Positions 8,007-14,669 of a stretch of DNA of 25,747 nucleotides are shown here, in pieces. The notes below the pieces were generated by a model, which saw nothing but the letters and a program-made list of their open reading frames with translations, was not told where the DNA came from and did not search any database. The first letter of the stretch is position 1; each line of letters begins with the position of its first letter. Source of the DNA: W1P20-047 sp045118335. Lineage in GTDB: Bacteria > Actinomycetota > Coriobacteriia > Coriobacteriales > Eggerthellaceae. Location: NCBI GenBank assembly GCA_045118335.1, contig JBGUXY010000007.1, positions 1 through 25,747 of the forward strand, written 5' to 3'. A program made the translations under genes and the position numbers.

Positions 8007-8441
8007 CTATCGTATGACGATGTTGTAGTATGTTGCACCCGCCAGCAATGCTACGCCCAAGATGACGCAAGCCGCGGCCCACATCTTCTCTGAAGCCAAA
8101 TACTGTTCTTTGGTCTTCCCGCGCTCATCTATGGCGCGGTGAAGCGCCCTCGGTTGCATGATGCGGGCAAAGAGCATCGTTGCCACCAACAACACGACGA
8201 ACGTGAGTATGGCCAACACGATGCTCAACGGTTCTGGGTGCTTCCATGCCGCATAGAACAAGTTATCAGCAAATAGCCATACGGGATACCACAAGATGGT
8301 CATCCAGGCACCATGAGCAGGACCCCAGATAGGCGGAAGCAAGAGAGCCCCGATATTGAAGAACGGGACGCCTTCCAATAGCTCCGTCTCGGCCCGAACC
8401 TCCTCTTCTGTCAGCCCTGCGTATTCACTGCTCTCGGTCAT
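8007..8441 (-). CDS. Small membrane protein of the hydrogenase operon, unknown function
   Basis: A 144-residue protein that I do not recognise. About 25 acidic N-terminal residues (TEEEVRAETELLEG) are followed by a hydrophobic, Trp/Pro-rich stretch (about 26-60, including PPIWGPAHGAW), a strong membrane segment (about 72-94), a basic loop, and a last membrane segment (about 119-142). Two to four membrane passes are plausible. ATG 8441 has AGGAG seven bases upstream. It sits 82 bases after the cytochrome b gene and 11 bases before the protease gene, so it is probably co-transcribed. No heme or iron-sulfur ligand pattern is visible. Roles such as an assembly or anchoring factor for the hydrogenase are inference from position only. 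Confidence 0.75.
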   Translation of the reverse strand: MTESSEYAGLTEEEVRAETELLEGVPFFNIGALLLPPIWGPAHGAWMTILWYPVWLFADNLFYAAWKHPEPLSIVLAILTFVVLLVATMLFARIMQPRALHRAIDERGKTKEQYLASEKMWAAACVILGVALLAGATYYNIVIR

Positions 8442-8470
8442 AGTTGTCTCCTGAACTCAGATGAAAACAA

Positions 8471-8497
8471 GGGAGGGAACCTAAAGCGTCCCCTCCC
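8471..8497 (-). terminator. Intercistronic GC-rich hairpin in the hydrogenase operon
   Basis: Stem GGGAGGG/CCCTCCC (7 bp, 13-nt loop) in the 82-bp gap after the cytochrome b gene. On the minus strand it is followed by CTTGTTTTC. It could be a partial terminator or an RNA-stability element that lowers expression of the last two operon genes relative to the structural subunits. Confidence 0.4.
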
Positions 8498-8523
8498 CAT
8501 GTTCTAAAGAAAGCAGCTATTGT

Positions 8524-9210
8524 CTAGATGCTGCGGTCTTCGCCACTCAAGTTGTGAGTGTTGATATCGTAGGTTAGACCGCCATGCTCTTTGCGTGCAA
8601 ACATCAGCTTCATCAGCGGCATGCCGCCTTCGGTAGCCGCCATGTAAATGTGGATGATAATGAAGATGATGAACACGAACATCATGAAGTAGTGGATGAT
8701 GCGCACATGCATGAGTCCACCCACGGCAGTGGTGAAAGCCGCGAAGATGGGCATGGATGCCGTCGTCTCCCACAGTGCGAAGCCGGTGTAACCCATGAAC
8801 AGAATCAACACGGCAACGCCAAGATAAGAAATCTTTTGCGGCACGCCGAACTTACCGGCCAGCGGATGGTCTTTCTTCACGAACAGGTAGAACTTCACCC
8901 ACGCTAAGCCCTGATGACGGTTGTCAGCCTGCGGCAGCCAGGTCTTGTAATCCTTCTGAAGCTGACGCGTGCCGTTTGCGGGGGCCGATTCAACCACGAA
9001 TGCCAATATGATGCGCACGATGCAGTTGATCACCAAAACGATGCCACAGAAGATATGCGCACCGCGGCAAACTCCCATAAAGCCGCCGAAAGCAGGATAG
9101 TGGATGTAGAATCCAGTCAAGATGAGCACGATCATGCAGATCAGGTTGACATAGTGCGTGATCACCAGAGGCAGCGGATGAGCTTCACGGTAATGAGCGA
9201 GATGCGCCAT
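8524..9210 (-). CDS. hyaC: Hydrogenase b-type cytochrome subunit (HyaC-like)
   Basis: Integral membrane di-heme cytochrome that passes electrons from the periplasmic [NiFe] hydrogenase to the quinone pool. The 228 residues contain four strong membrane segments (about 15-36, 51-73, 127-147, 168-192). His residues in the expected places, H19, H52, H168/H173 and H187, are candidate heme ligands. ATG 9210 directly follows the stop of the large subunit gene (TAAATG), indicating tight translational coupling. Length and topology fit the Ni/Fe-hydrogenase I cytochrome b family. The polar loop at about 74-115 is somewhat long. Confidence 0.9.
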   Translation of the reverse strand: MAHLAHYREAHPLPLVITHYVNLICMIVLILTGFYIHYPAFGGFMGVCRGAHIFCGIVLVINCIVRIILAFVVESAPANGTRQLQKDYKTWLPQADNRHQGLAWVKFYLFVKKDHPLAGKFGVPQKISYLGVAVLILFMGYTGFALWETTASMPIFAAFTTAVGGLMHVRIIHYFMMFVFIIFIIIHIYMAATEGGMPLMKLMFARKEHGGLTYDINTHNLSGEDRSI

Positions 9211-10878
9211 TTACCTCACCCCCCAAGGGTTGGTCACGGTATGGAATTGCTTGCCCGTCTTGCGCTCGGTGATATGCACGGCGCAAGCGGTGCACGGATC
9301 GAAGCTGTGAACGGTGCGTAGAGCGTTGATGGGCTGTTCGATATCGCCCACGGGCACTCCGATGAGAGCTTGCTCCATGGGACCAGGCTCGCCATCTACG
9401 CTGCGAGGGGCAATGTTCCACGTGGTGGGAATGATGATTTGGTACCCGGTAATCTTGCCGTTCTTAACATGCTCTGTGTGATAGAGCGCGCCACGAGGTG
9501 CTTCCCAGAAGCCGGTGCCGTCGCCCGTGCGGGTCTCGGGCTCGCGGAAGTACTCGGAGTCGCCGCCCTTTATGGCTTCGATCAGCTCCATGGTCCAGTC
9601 CTTCATCAGGCCGGCGATGTAGAGAGTCTCGATCTGGCGGGAACCGGTACGACCCAGCGTGGATTGCAGCAAGTCTATGCGGCCGGGAGCCCCGACGTCT
9701 TCCAAGAACTTGTCGATTTGCTCGACGATGAACGGCACACCACGCTTGTATGCAACAAGCAATCGGGAAAACGGACCTGCCTCCATGCACTTTCCGTCGT
9801 AAGACGGTGCCTTCGACCAGGTATATCGCTCGCTGATGGTTTGCGAAGCCTCGTCATCGTAGTACTGGGTGAACAGCGGTTTCGTCTCGCCCTGGCGTGG
9901 GTTGAGGTCAGAATCGCCCTCGTACCACGAGTGTCCCACGTACTCCGAGATAAGGTCTTCGTTTACATCGGAGAGGTTCAACTTCTCGTCTAAGATGCCT
10001 GCGGGCAGATAGCGGTTGTTCATCTCGAAGCTCTCGTCTTCAAAGACACCCCACGCCACGTAGCGACCGCAGCCCTTGCCGAAGTTGAGGGCGTCTCCGT
10101 AATACTGCACGAGGAGCTTCGTGTCCTGTACCACCGTAGTGGAAACCCAGTCGTAGAGCTCGTTGACCATTCCCCATAGATCGTCGAGCTTTTCCTCGGT
10201 CGGGACGAACGCCGTTCCACCGGGTATGATGGTCATGACATGTGGCATCTTTCCGCCAAGCAAACCAGCGATTTCACTTGCCTTTGCCTGCATGCGCAGC
10301 GCCTCGAGATAATGGCCGGTGAGGATGAGGTCGAGCTCGGGCGGCAGCTTGTAACCGGTCTTGTCCTCGGACTCGAACCAGTTTCCACTAAATATCGACA
10401 GCTGACCATTGGCCGCGAAGGCAGCTAGACGGTTCTTGAGTGCTGCGAGGTCGGTGTTTGTGGACGTTTCGGCCGCAACTGCTAGCTGGTGTGCCTGAAC
10501 CGGATCTGCTTCGAGCGCATTGAGGGGGTTCACGTAGTCGAGTGCTGCCAAGTTGTAGAGCCATAGGATATGGCTGTGCAGGTATTGGGCGCCTTCGATG
10601 AGATTGCGGATGATGCGCGCATTGTTGGAAATGGTGATCCCGTAGGCTTTCTCGGCGGCAATCGTGGATGCGTGGGAGTGGGAAACCGGGCACACACCGC
10701 AGATGCGCTGCACGATTTGGGCAGCATCCTCGGGCGTGCGGTTTTGCACCACGAGTTCCATGCCGCGGAAACAACCGCCAGAAACCCAAGCGTCGACAAC
10801 GACGCCGTCCTCCACTTCCATCTCGGCGCGAAGGTGGCCTTCGATGCGGGTAATGGGGTCGATGATTGAACGCGTCAT
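9211..10878 (-). CDS. hyaB: [NiFe] hydrogenase large (catalytic) subunit, group 1
   Basis: Carries the NiFe(CN)2CO centre that splits H2. The 555 residues include the N-terminal nickel ligand motif RICGVCPVSH (58-67; C60, C63) and the C-terminal motif DPCTACAVH (527-535; C529, C532). Twenty residues follow the last His (ITERKTGKQF onward). In this family a dedicated protease cuts after this His, and that protease is encoded in the same operon. The tail is a little longer than the roughly 15 residues of Escherichia coli HyaB. ATG 10878 overlaps the stop of the small subunit gene by one base (TAATG), with GGGAGG inside the end of the upstream gene. The protein has no signal peptide and would be exported with the small subunit. 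HydDB recognises a Coriobacteria-type group 1i; membership here is inference. Confidence 0.96.
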   Translation of the reverse strand: MTRSIIDPITRIEGHLRAEMEVEDGVVVDAWVSGGCFRGMELVVQNRTPEDAAQIVQRICGVCPVSHSHASTIAAEKAYGITISNNARIIRNLIEGAQYLHSHILWLYNLAALDYVNPLNALEADPVQAHQLAVAAETSTNTDLAALKNRLAAFAANGQLSIFSGNWFESEDKTGYKLPPELDLILTGHYLEALRMQAKASEIAGLLGGKMPHVMTIIPGGTAFVPTEEKLDDLWGMVNELYDWVSTTVVQDTKLLVQYYGDALNFGKGCGRYVAWGVFEDESFEMNNRYLPAGILDEKLNLSDVNEDLISEYVGHSWYEGDSDLNPRQGETKPLFTQYYDDEASQTISERYTWSKAPSYDGKCMEAGPFSRLLVAYKRGVPFIVEQIDKFLEDVGAPGRIDLLQSTLGRTGSRQIETLYIAGLMKDWTMELIEAIKGGDSEYFREPETRTGDGTGFWEAPRGALYHTEHVKNGKITGYQIIIPTTWNIAPRSVDGEPGPMEQALIGVPVGDIEQPINALRTVHSFDPCTACAVHITERKTGKQFHTVTNPWGVR

Positions 10879-12200
10879 TAGCTCTGGCCTCCCTTCTTGG
10901 CTTCGATTCGGGCTACGACCTCGTCATACTCGGCGTCGATGCGCTTGCGGAACTCTTCGGCACTGATGGTCTCGGTGCTGCCATCCTCGTTGATGATGGT
11001 CATTTCCTGACCGTACTTGCCGATGGCGTTATCGGGGTGCTTCGCATCGTATGCACGCTGCTCCTCGAATTTGACCTTGCCTTTCATGCGCCCGGAAGCC
11101 TTCATGCCGAAACCGTGAATCGCGATGGCGGCTGCCACGATTCCCGTGATGCCCAATGCGATGGTCTGGGGCTGCACGCGCCAACCGCCGATGATCAGAT
11201 CGCGATGACGCTTGTAGAACGGGGTGTTTACCTGCACCCAGTTGTCCGCTGTGTTGTTGGGGTCTGCCTCGCAGCAACCGATACAGGGAGCACCCGCCTC
11301 GACGCACCAGCTGCGACGGTTGTTATAACGCACGACACCGCAATTGGCGCGCGTTTGCGGACCGCGGCATCCCAGAGGGTAGAGGCAATATCCCTTCGCT
11401 TCCTCGGCGCTGCCGAACTTGTAAACGAATTCACCGTTCTCGAAGTGTCCTCGGCGCTGGCAGTTGTCATGGATGGTTTGGTCGAATATGAGGGCGGGTT
11501 TTCCCTGCTTGTTGAGTTCGGGAATGGTCTGCAGCAACACGACGTCAACAAGCACGGCCACAAGCCACTCGGGGTTGGGAGGGCATCCTGGAATGTTCAC
11601 GACGGGAACGTCGATTCCCGCCTTCGCCAGGTATTGCTGCACGCCACATGCAGCCGACGAGTTCGGCGTAGCGCCCATCCACCCACCGTTTACAGCACAT
11701 GAACCCAGGGCAACGACTGCGTTCGCATTACTCGCCGCCTCGATGAGATGCTCGGTACCCGGCATGTTGGCGACACGCAACGCCTGTCCATCCCAGCCTT
11801 CTAACACGGCTCCCTCGTAGACCAAAACGTAGTTGCCAGCCTCGATCGTCTGGGCCTTGGCCTCTTCCATCGACCAACCTGCAGCAGCAGAAAGGGTTTC
11901 GCAGTAGTTCAGCGAGATGAGTTCCAATACGACCCTTGCCGGATCTGGTTCTTCTATCTGGGCGAATGCTTCAGTGCAGCCAGTGCACGATGCACCCTCG
12001 ATCCAGATAACCGGATAAAGGTTGCCTTCGGTGGCCCCGATTACCGACTGCTCCAAAGCCTCGGCAACCTGCACTACCGTGAGCTGATGCAGCCCAGCGG
12101 CAGCAGCGATGGCACCGCAAAGCTTCATGAAGCTTCTTCGGGATACGCCACGCGATTCTAGCATCGATGCAAAATCTACAGCGCAAGCCTCCTTCTCCAT
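10878..12200 (-). CDS. hyaA: [NiFe] hydrogenase small subunit with Tat signal and C-terminal anchor
   Basis: Iron-sulfur subunit that wires the active site to the cytochrome. The 440 residues begin with a Tat signal, SRRSFMK (20-26), followed by an Ala-rich hydrophobic stretch. Ligands of the proximal cluster are visible (SCTGC 71-75, GSCA, GCPPNP). The distal HDNCQRRGHF...GYC...GCRGP ligands and the medial NCG...WC...PCIGC ligands are also present. Near the C-terminus, ALGITGIVAAAIAIHGFG forms the membrane anchor. A basic to acidic tail of about 75 residues follows, longer than usual. ATG 12200 is chosen because AGGAGG ends eight bases upstream; the in-frame GTG at 12209 overlaps that site. 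It is the first gene of the five-gene hydrogenase operon. Confidence 0.95.
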   Translation of the reverse strand: MEKEACAVDFASMLESRGVSRRSFMKLCGAIAAAAGLHQLTVVQVAEALEQSVIGATEGNLYPVIWIEGASCTGCTEAFAQIEEPDPARVVLELISLNYCETLSAAAGWSMEEAKAQTIEAGNYVLVYEGAVLEGWDGQALRVANMPGTEHLIEAASNANAVVALGSCAVNGGWMGATPNSSAACGVQQYLAKAGIDVPVVNIPGCPPNPEWLVAVLVDVVLLQTIPELNKQGKPALIFDQTIHDNCQRRGHFENGEFVYKFGSAEEAKGYCLYPLGCRGPQTRANCGVVRYNNRRSWCVEAGAPCIGCCEADPNNTADNWVQVNTPFYKRHRDLIIGGWRVQPQTIALGITGIVAAAIAIHGFGMKASGRMKGKVKFEEQRAYDAKHPDNAIGKYGQEMTIINEDGSTETISAEEFRKRIDAEYDEVVARIEAKKGGQS

Positions 12201-12268
12201 GTTTTCCACCTCCTAAGGTGTCCTCTCCTCTCGACGCGGCTCGGCTTCCGCGCCCCACGATTACCGCA

Positions 12269-12283
12269 AACGCATCATGCGTT
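12269..12283. promoter_or_regulatory. Perfect odd palindrome, candidate operator or RNA stem
   Basis: AACGCAT-C-ATGCGTT, 7+1+7 bases, about 70 bp upstream of the hydrogenase small-subunit ATG. It may be a repressor or activator half-site pair, or part of the leader RNA fold. It matches no regulator I can name. Confidence 0.35.
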
Positions 12284-12541
12284 GCCATCCCCCCCTTTAT
12301 GTGCGGTTTCGTAGCTAGTTCAGTGAATCGCCCGCATGCGAAGGGTGGATCCTTCAAGCAAGATGCGATACGCAGCTAGCTACTCACACTACTTAATTGT
12401 ACGATGACACGATGCTTTTCTCTGTCGTGAAAAACCCTAAAAAAGGTATTTGAGCGGCGAAATCACATAGTCTATCCCCGAACTTGAGCAGTACTGACTC
12501 TTATATATTTCATAACCATGATTAGCCATTGTTCCTTCGTT

Positions 12542-12558
12542 TTGAATGCCGCATTCAA
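12542..12558 (+). promoter_or_regulatory. Hairpin upstream of pheA
   Basis: TTGAATG-CCG-CATTCAA, a perfect 7-bp stem with a 3-nt loop, about 100 bases before the pheA ATG. The 10-mer GCCGCATTCA in its right half recurs at 12571-12580. It could be an operator or a leader stem. There is no T-tract and no Phe-rich leader peptide, so classical attenuation is not supported. Confidence 0.35.
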
Positions 12559-12656
12559 CTTCTATCCATCGCCGCATTCATGCTGTTGGCAGTTGTCCTG
12601 TGCGCTATCATGTCTTTCCGAGAAGCACTCTATCGCCTAATCTTGGAGGCAGTTTC

Positions 12657-13502
12657 ATGAGTAAAGACGTGACTATCGCATTCCTGGGCCCGGCTGGCAC
12701 GTATTCAGATGAAGCAGCTCGTCTATTTGCGCAGCGGCTTGGAGTCGAAGCGTCTTTTGTCGCTTTACCCTCATTCAACACCGTATTCGAGTACGTCGAC
12801 AGTGGTCGGTGCATGTATGGCGTCGTGCCAACGGAAAACTCACTGGAAGGAGCGGTCACGAGCACGCTCGACAACTTCGCGTTCAACAGCGATGCATGCA
12901 TCCTGGGAGAGCAGGTGCTCGGCATCCATCACTGCCTTCTCATGCAGCCCGGCGCCGATGTAGCCGACATAACTACCATCGCCTCGCATCCGCAGGGGCT
13001 TGCGCAATGCCGCCGTTTCATCAATGAGCACCTCCCTGGACGAAAGACCATCTCCACGTCATCTACGGCTGAAAGCGCTCAACTTGCAGCCGGCAACAAG
13101 CATGTTGCTGGAATTGCCAACGCTTTCGCCGCCGAGCTTTACGGTGCCCACGTTGTCAAGGATGACATTGAAGACCATATCGGCAACGAGACATCTTTCG
13201 CCCTCATAGCGCCTCAAGGAACCGCACCCGTGTTTTCGGGCACCAAGTACAAGACCTCGCTTGCCCTCTTCCTGCAATCCGACCGCGCGGGTGCACTGCT
13301 CATGATTCTATCCGAGTTTGCCTACGCAAACATCAACCTCACGAAGATCCAGTCCCGCCCCACCAAGCGAGCGCTCGGCGACTACATGTTCTTCATCGAC
13401 ATCGAGGGGTCTGTATACGACCCCGATGTACAGACCGCACTCAACTGTCTGCGGCTGAAGCTACGCAACGTAAAGGTACTTGGCAGCTACCCCATCATCT
13501 GA
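12657..13502 (+). CDS. pheA: Prephenate dehydratase with ACT domain
   Basis: Converts prephenate to phenylpyruvate in phenylalanine synthesis. The 281 residues begin IAFLGPAGTYSDEA, typical of the monofunctional enzyme, and contain VVPTENSLEGAV. The ACT domain (about 200-281) includes GALLMILSEF and QSRP, the Phe-sensing ESRP-type motif. The catalytic TRF motif reads Thr179-Ser180-Phe181: the Thr is kept but the Arg is replaced by Ser. ATG 12657 has TTGGAGG upstream; an in-frame ATG at 12546 lies in the hairpin region without an SD and is rejected. No chorismate mutase domain is fused. It stands alone, divergent from the hydrogenase operon, and is followed by the large inverted repeat. The ACT domain implies feedback control by phenylalanine. 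Confidence 0.94.
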   Translation: MSKDVTIAFLGPAGTYSDEAARLFAQRLGVEASFVALPSFNTVFEYVDSGRCMYGVVPTENSLEGAVTSTLDNFAFNSDACILGEQVLGIHHCLLMQPGADVADITTIASHPQGLAQCRRFINEHLPGRKTISTSSTAESAQLAAGNKHVAGIANAFAAELYGAHVVKDDIEDHIGNETSFALIAPQGTAPVFSGTKYKTSLALFLQSDRAGALLMILSEFAYANINLTKIQSRPTKRALGDYMFFIDIEGSVYDPDVQTALNCLRLKLRNVKVLGSYPII

Positions 13503-13520
13503 CGCGTATCAGGGCATCGA

Positions 13521-13676
13521 GGGGGTGCCAGGGGGTGCCAGGGGGTGCCAGGGGGTGCCAGGGGGACACTCCAAATGTCTCGCTATTGAGACTGAGAAAC
13601 AGGTGTGAGTTAGTAGCCCAACAGCGAGACATTTGGAGTGTCCCCCTGGCACCCCCTGGCACCCCCTGGCACCCGC
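13521..13676. repeat. Large inverted repeat with tandem 10-bp units (REP-like)
   Basis: Four head-to-tail copies of GGGGGTGCCA (13521-13560) run into GGGGGACACTCC and AAATGTCTCGCT. The mirror image follows from 13619, with three units on that side, one degenerate. Arms 13531-13588 and 13619-13676 pair over 58 bp with two mismatches around a 30-nt loop. The element fills the gap between the convergent genes pheA and the MutY-like gene, and lies just outside both coding regions. It could form a very stable hairpin in RNA or single-stranded DNA and may serve as a bidirectional terminator. It is probably a palindromic mobile element with unit-number variation; the family is inference. Confidence 0.88.
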
Positions 13677-13697
13677 TGGCAGGCCAATGCAAGACCT

Positions 13698-14549
13698 TTA
13701 GAATACGAGTGATTCTCCATCGCGCCGGAAGAAACCCTCTTTCACTAGGTCGGAGACGATTGAATCGAACAGGGTCTTTGGTACCGGCTGCCGCCCAGCA
13801 GATAACTCGGCTGCATCAAGAGCTGCGTTCACTTGAGAGGCAGTCACACCTGGCGAACCGAGAACCTCACGAAGCACGAAGGCTCTCTTCTGGCGCCTCG
13901 AGCCCTCGAAGGTGCCCTGCCGAGTATAATGCGCGGATCTACGACTCGGGTTCATGCCTGCGCTCTTGAGGTGAGCACCCCAATCGAGCAGGGCATAGTA
14001 CCATCGACGTGGGTTGCTGGCGCTGCATGTCTGCTCTACCAGAGGGCGCAATTGCGCGTCGCTGATTCGCTCTTCATCGGGAAAGAACCAGTGGATAAAC
14101 ACCGTTCGAACATTGGTTTCGAGGTAAACAGCGGGTTCATTGTAGGCAAATGCCATGATGCCCGCCGCAGTAGCCGGTCCAACACCCGGCAAAGCGAGCA
14201 ACTCGTCATATGTCGACGGGAGCGTGCCACCATGATGAGCCGAGCACTCGTCGGCGGCTCGCTTTAGCGCAAGCGCTCGGCGGTTGTATCCAAGCCCTTG
14301 CCACATCTCCAACACGTCAGAGACATCGGCGCTGGCAAGGGCGTCGATCGTAGGAAATGCCGACACGAAGCGCGGCCAGTGCTTCATCACGCGCGACACC
14401 TGCGTCTGCTGCAGCATGGCTTCCGAAACGTAGACGAGGTATGGATCGTCGACAAACCGCCATGGCAATTCGTCGCGAGCATATAGGGCACCCTGACTCC
14501 AAGCCTGTTGCACAAACGCCTCGAGAGCCGACTCGCTGAAGTCGCTCAT
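13698..14549 (-). CDS. Atypical MutY-like HhH-GPD DNA glycosylase without FeS cluster
   Basis: Related to adenine glycosylases that act on A opposite 8-oxoguanine. The 283 residues contain SEAMLQQTQV (42-51), with the MutY catalytic Glu at 43, and the helix-hairpin-helix LPGVGPATA (120-128). Two features differ from classical MutY. The residue at the catalytic Asp position is Glu144 (LETNVRT, where MutY has LDGNV). The four-Cys [4Fe-4S] loop is absent: DWGAHLK replaces the usual region ending in the first cluster Cys. No NUDIX-like C-terminal domain of normal length is visible; the tail (about 215-283) may be a small winged-helix-like segment. ATG 14549 has AAGGAG upstream. It could be a cluster-free MutY subfamily or a glycosylase with another substrate. 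Confidence 0.82.
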   Translation of the reverse strand: MSDFSESALEAFVQQAWSQGALYARDELPWRFVDDPYLVYVSEAMLQQTQVSRVMKHWPRFVSAFPTIDALASADVSDVLEMWQGLGYNRRALALKRAADECSAHHGGTLPSTYDELLALPGVGPATAAGIMAFAYNEPAVYLETNVRTVFIHWFFPDEERISDAQLRPLVEQTCSASNPRRWYYALLDWGAHLKSAGMNPSRRSAHYTRQGTFEGSRRQKRAFVLREVLGSPGVTASQVNAALDAAELSAGRQPVPKTLFDSIVSDLVKEGFFRRDGESLVF

Positions 14550-14669
14550 GTTCTCATACTCCTTGGAGATCTCACACTAGAGCTCTTCGATGACGATAGC
14601 CATTATGTCACGGGAGGTAAAGCCACTTGTGCTGCATTCTGCATCTTCGGCCCCAACTTGCACCATCGC

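Larger units (their letters stand above)
12201..12656. promoter_or_regulatory. Divergent control region, hydrogenase operon and pheA
   Basis: 456 bp without a gene. On the hydrogenase side there is a strong SD (AGGAGG, about 12209-12214), a run of seven G in the transcript (12289-12295), an odd palindrome at 12269-12283, and an 8-bp inverted repeat GTAGCTAG/CTAGCTAC (12311-12318/12376-12383) enclosing smaller stems. A TACAAT -10 candidate lies at 12396-12401 (minus) with no good -35. On the pheA side there is an AT-rich TTATATATTT (12501-12510) as possible -10 region, with TTGAGC at 12484-12489 at poor spacing, and a hairpin at 12542-12558. The hydrogenase transcript would have a leader of nearly 200 bases. 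Confidence 0.45.

Noticed and set aside
12201..12400. Known riboswitch (Moco, cobalamin, c-di-GMP) in the hydrogenase leader
   Set aside because: None of the conserved core sequences of these classes could be found by eye.
12446..12470. FNR/CRP-like site upstream of the hydrogenase operon (TTTGA...AAATCAC)
   Set aside because: The half-sites have the wrong spacing and poor symmetry for either consensus.
13521..13676. Tandem repeats considered as a CRISPR array
   Set aside because: The units are only 10 bp, contiguous without spacers, and mirrored in an inverted repeat.
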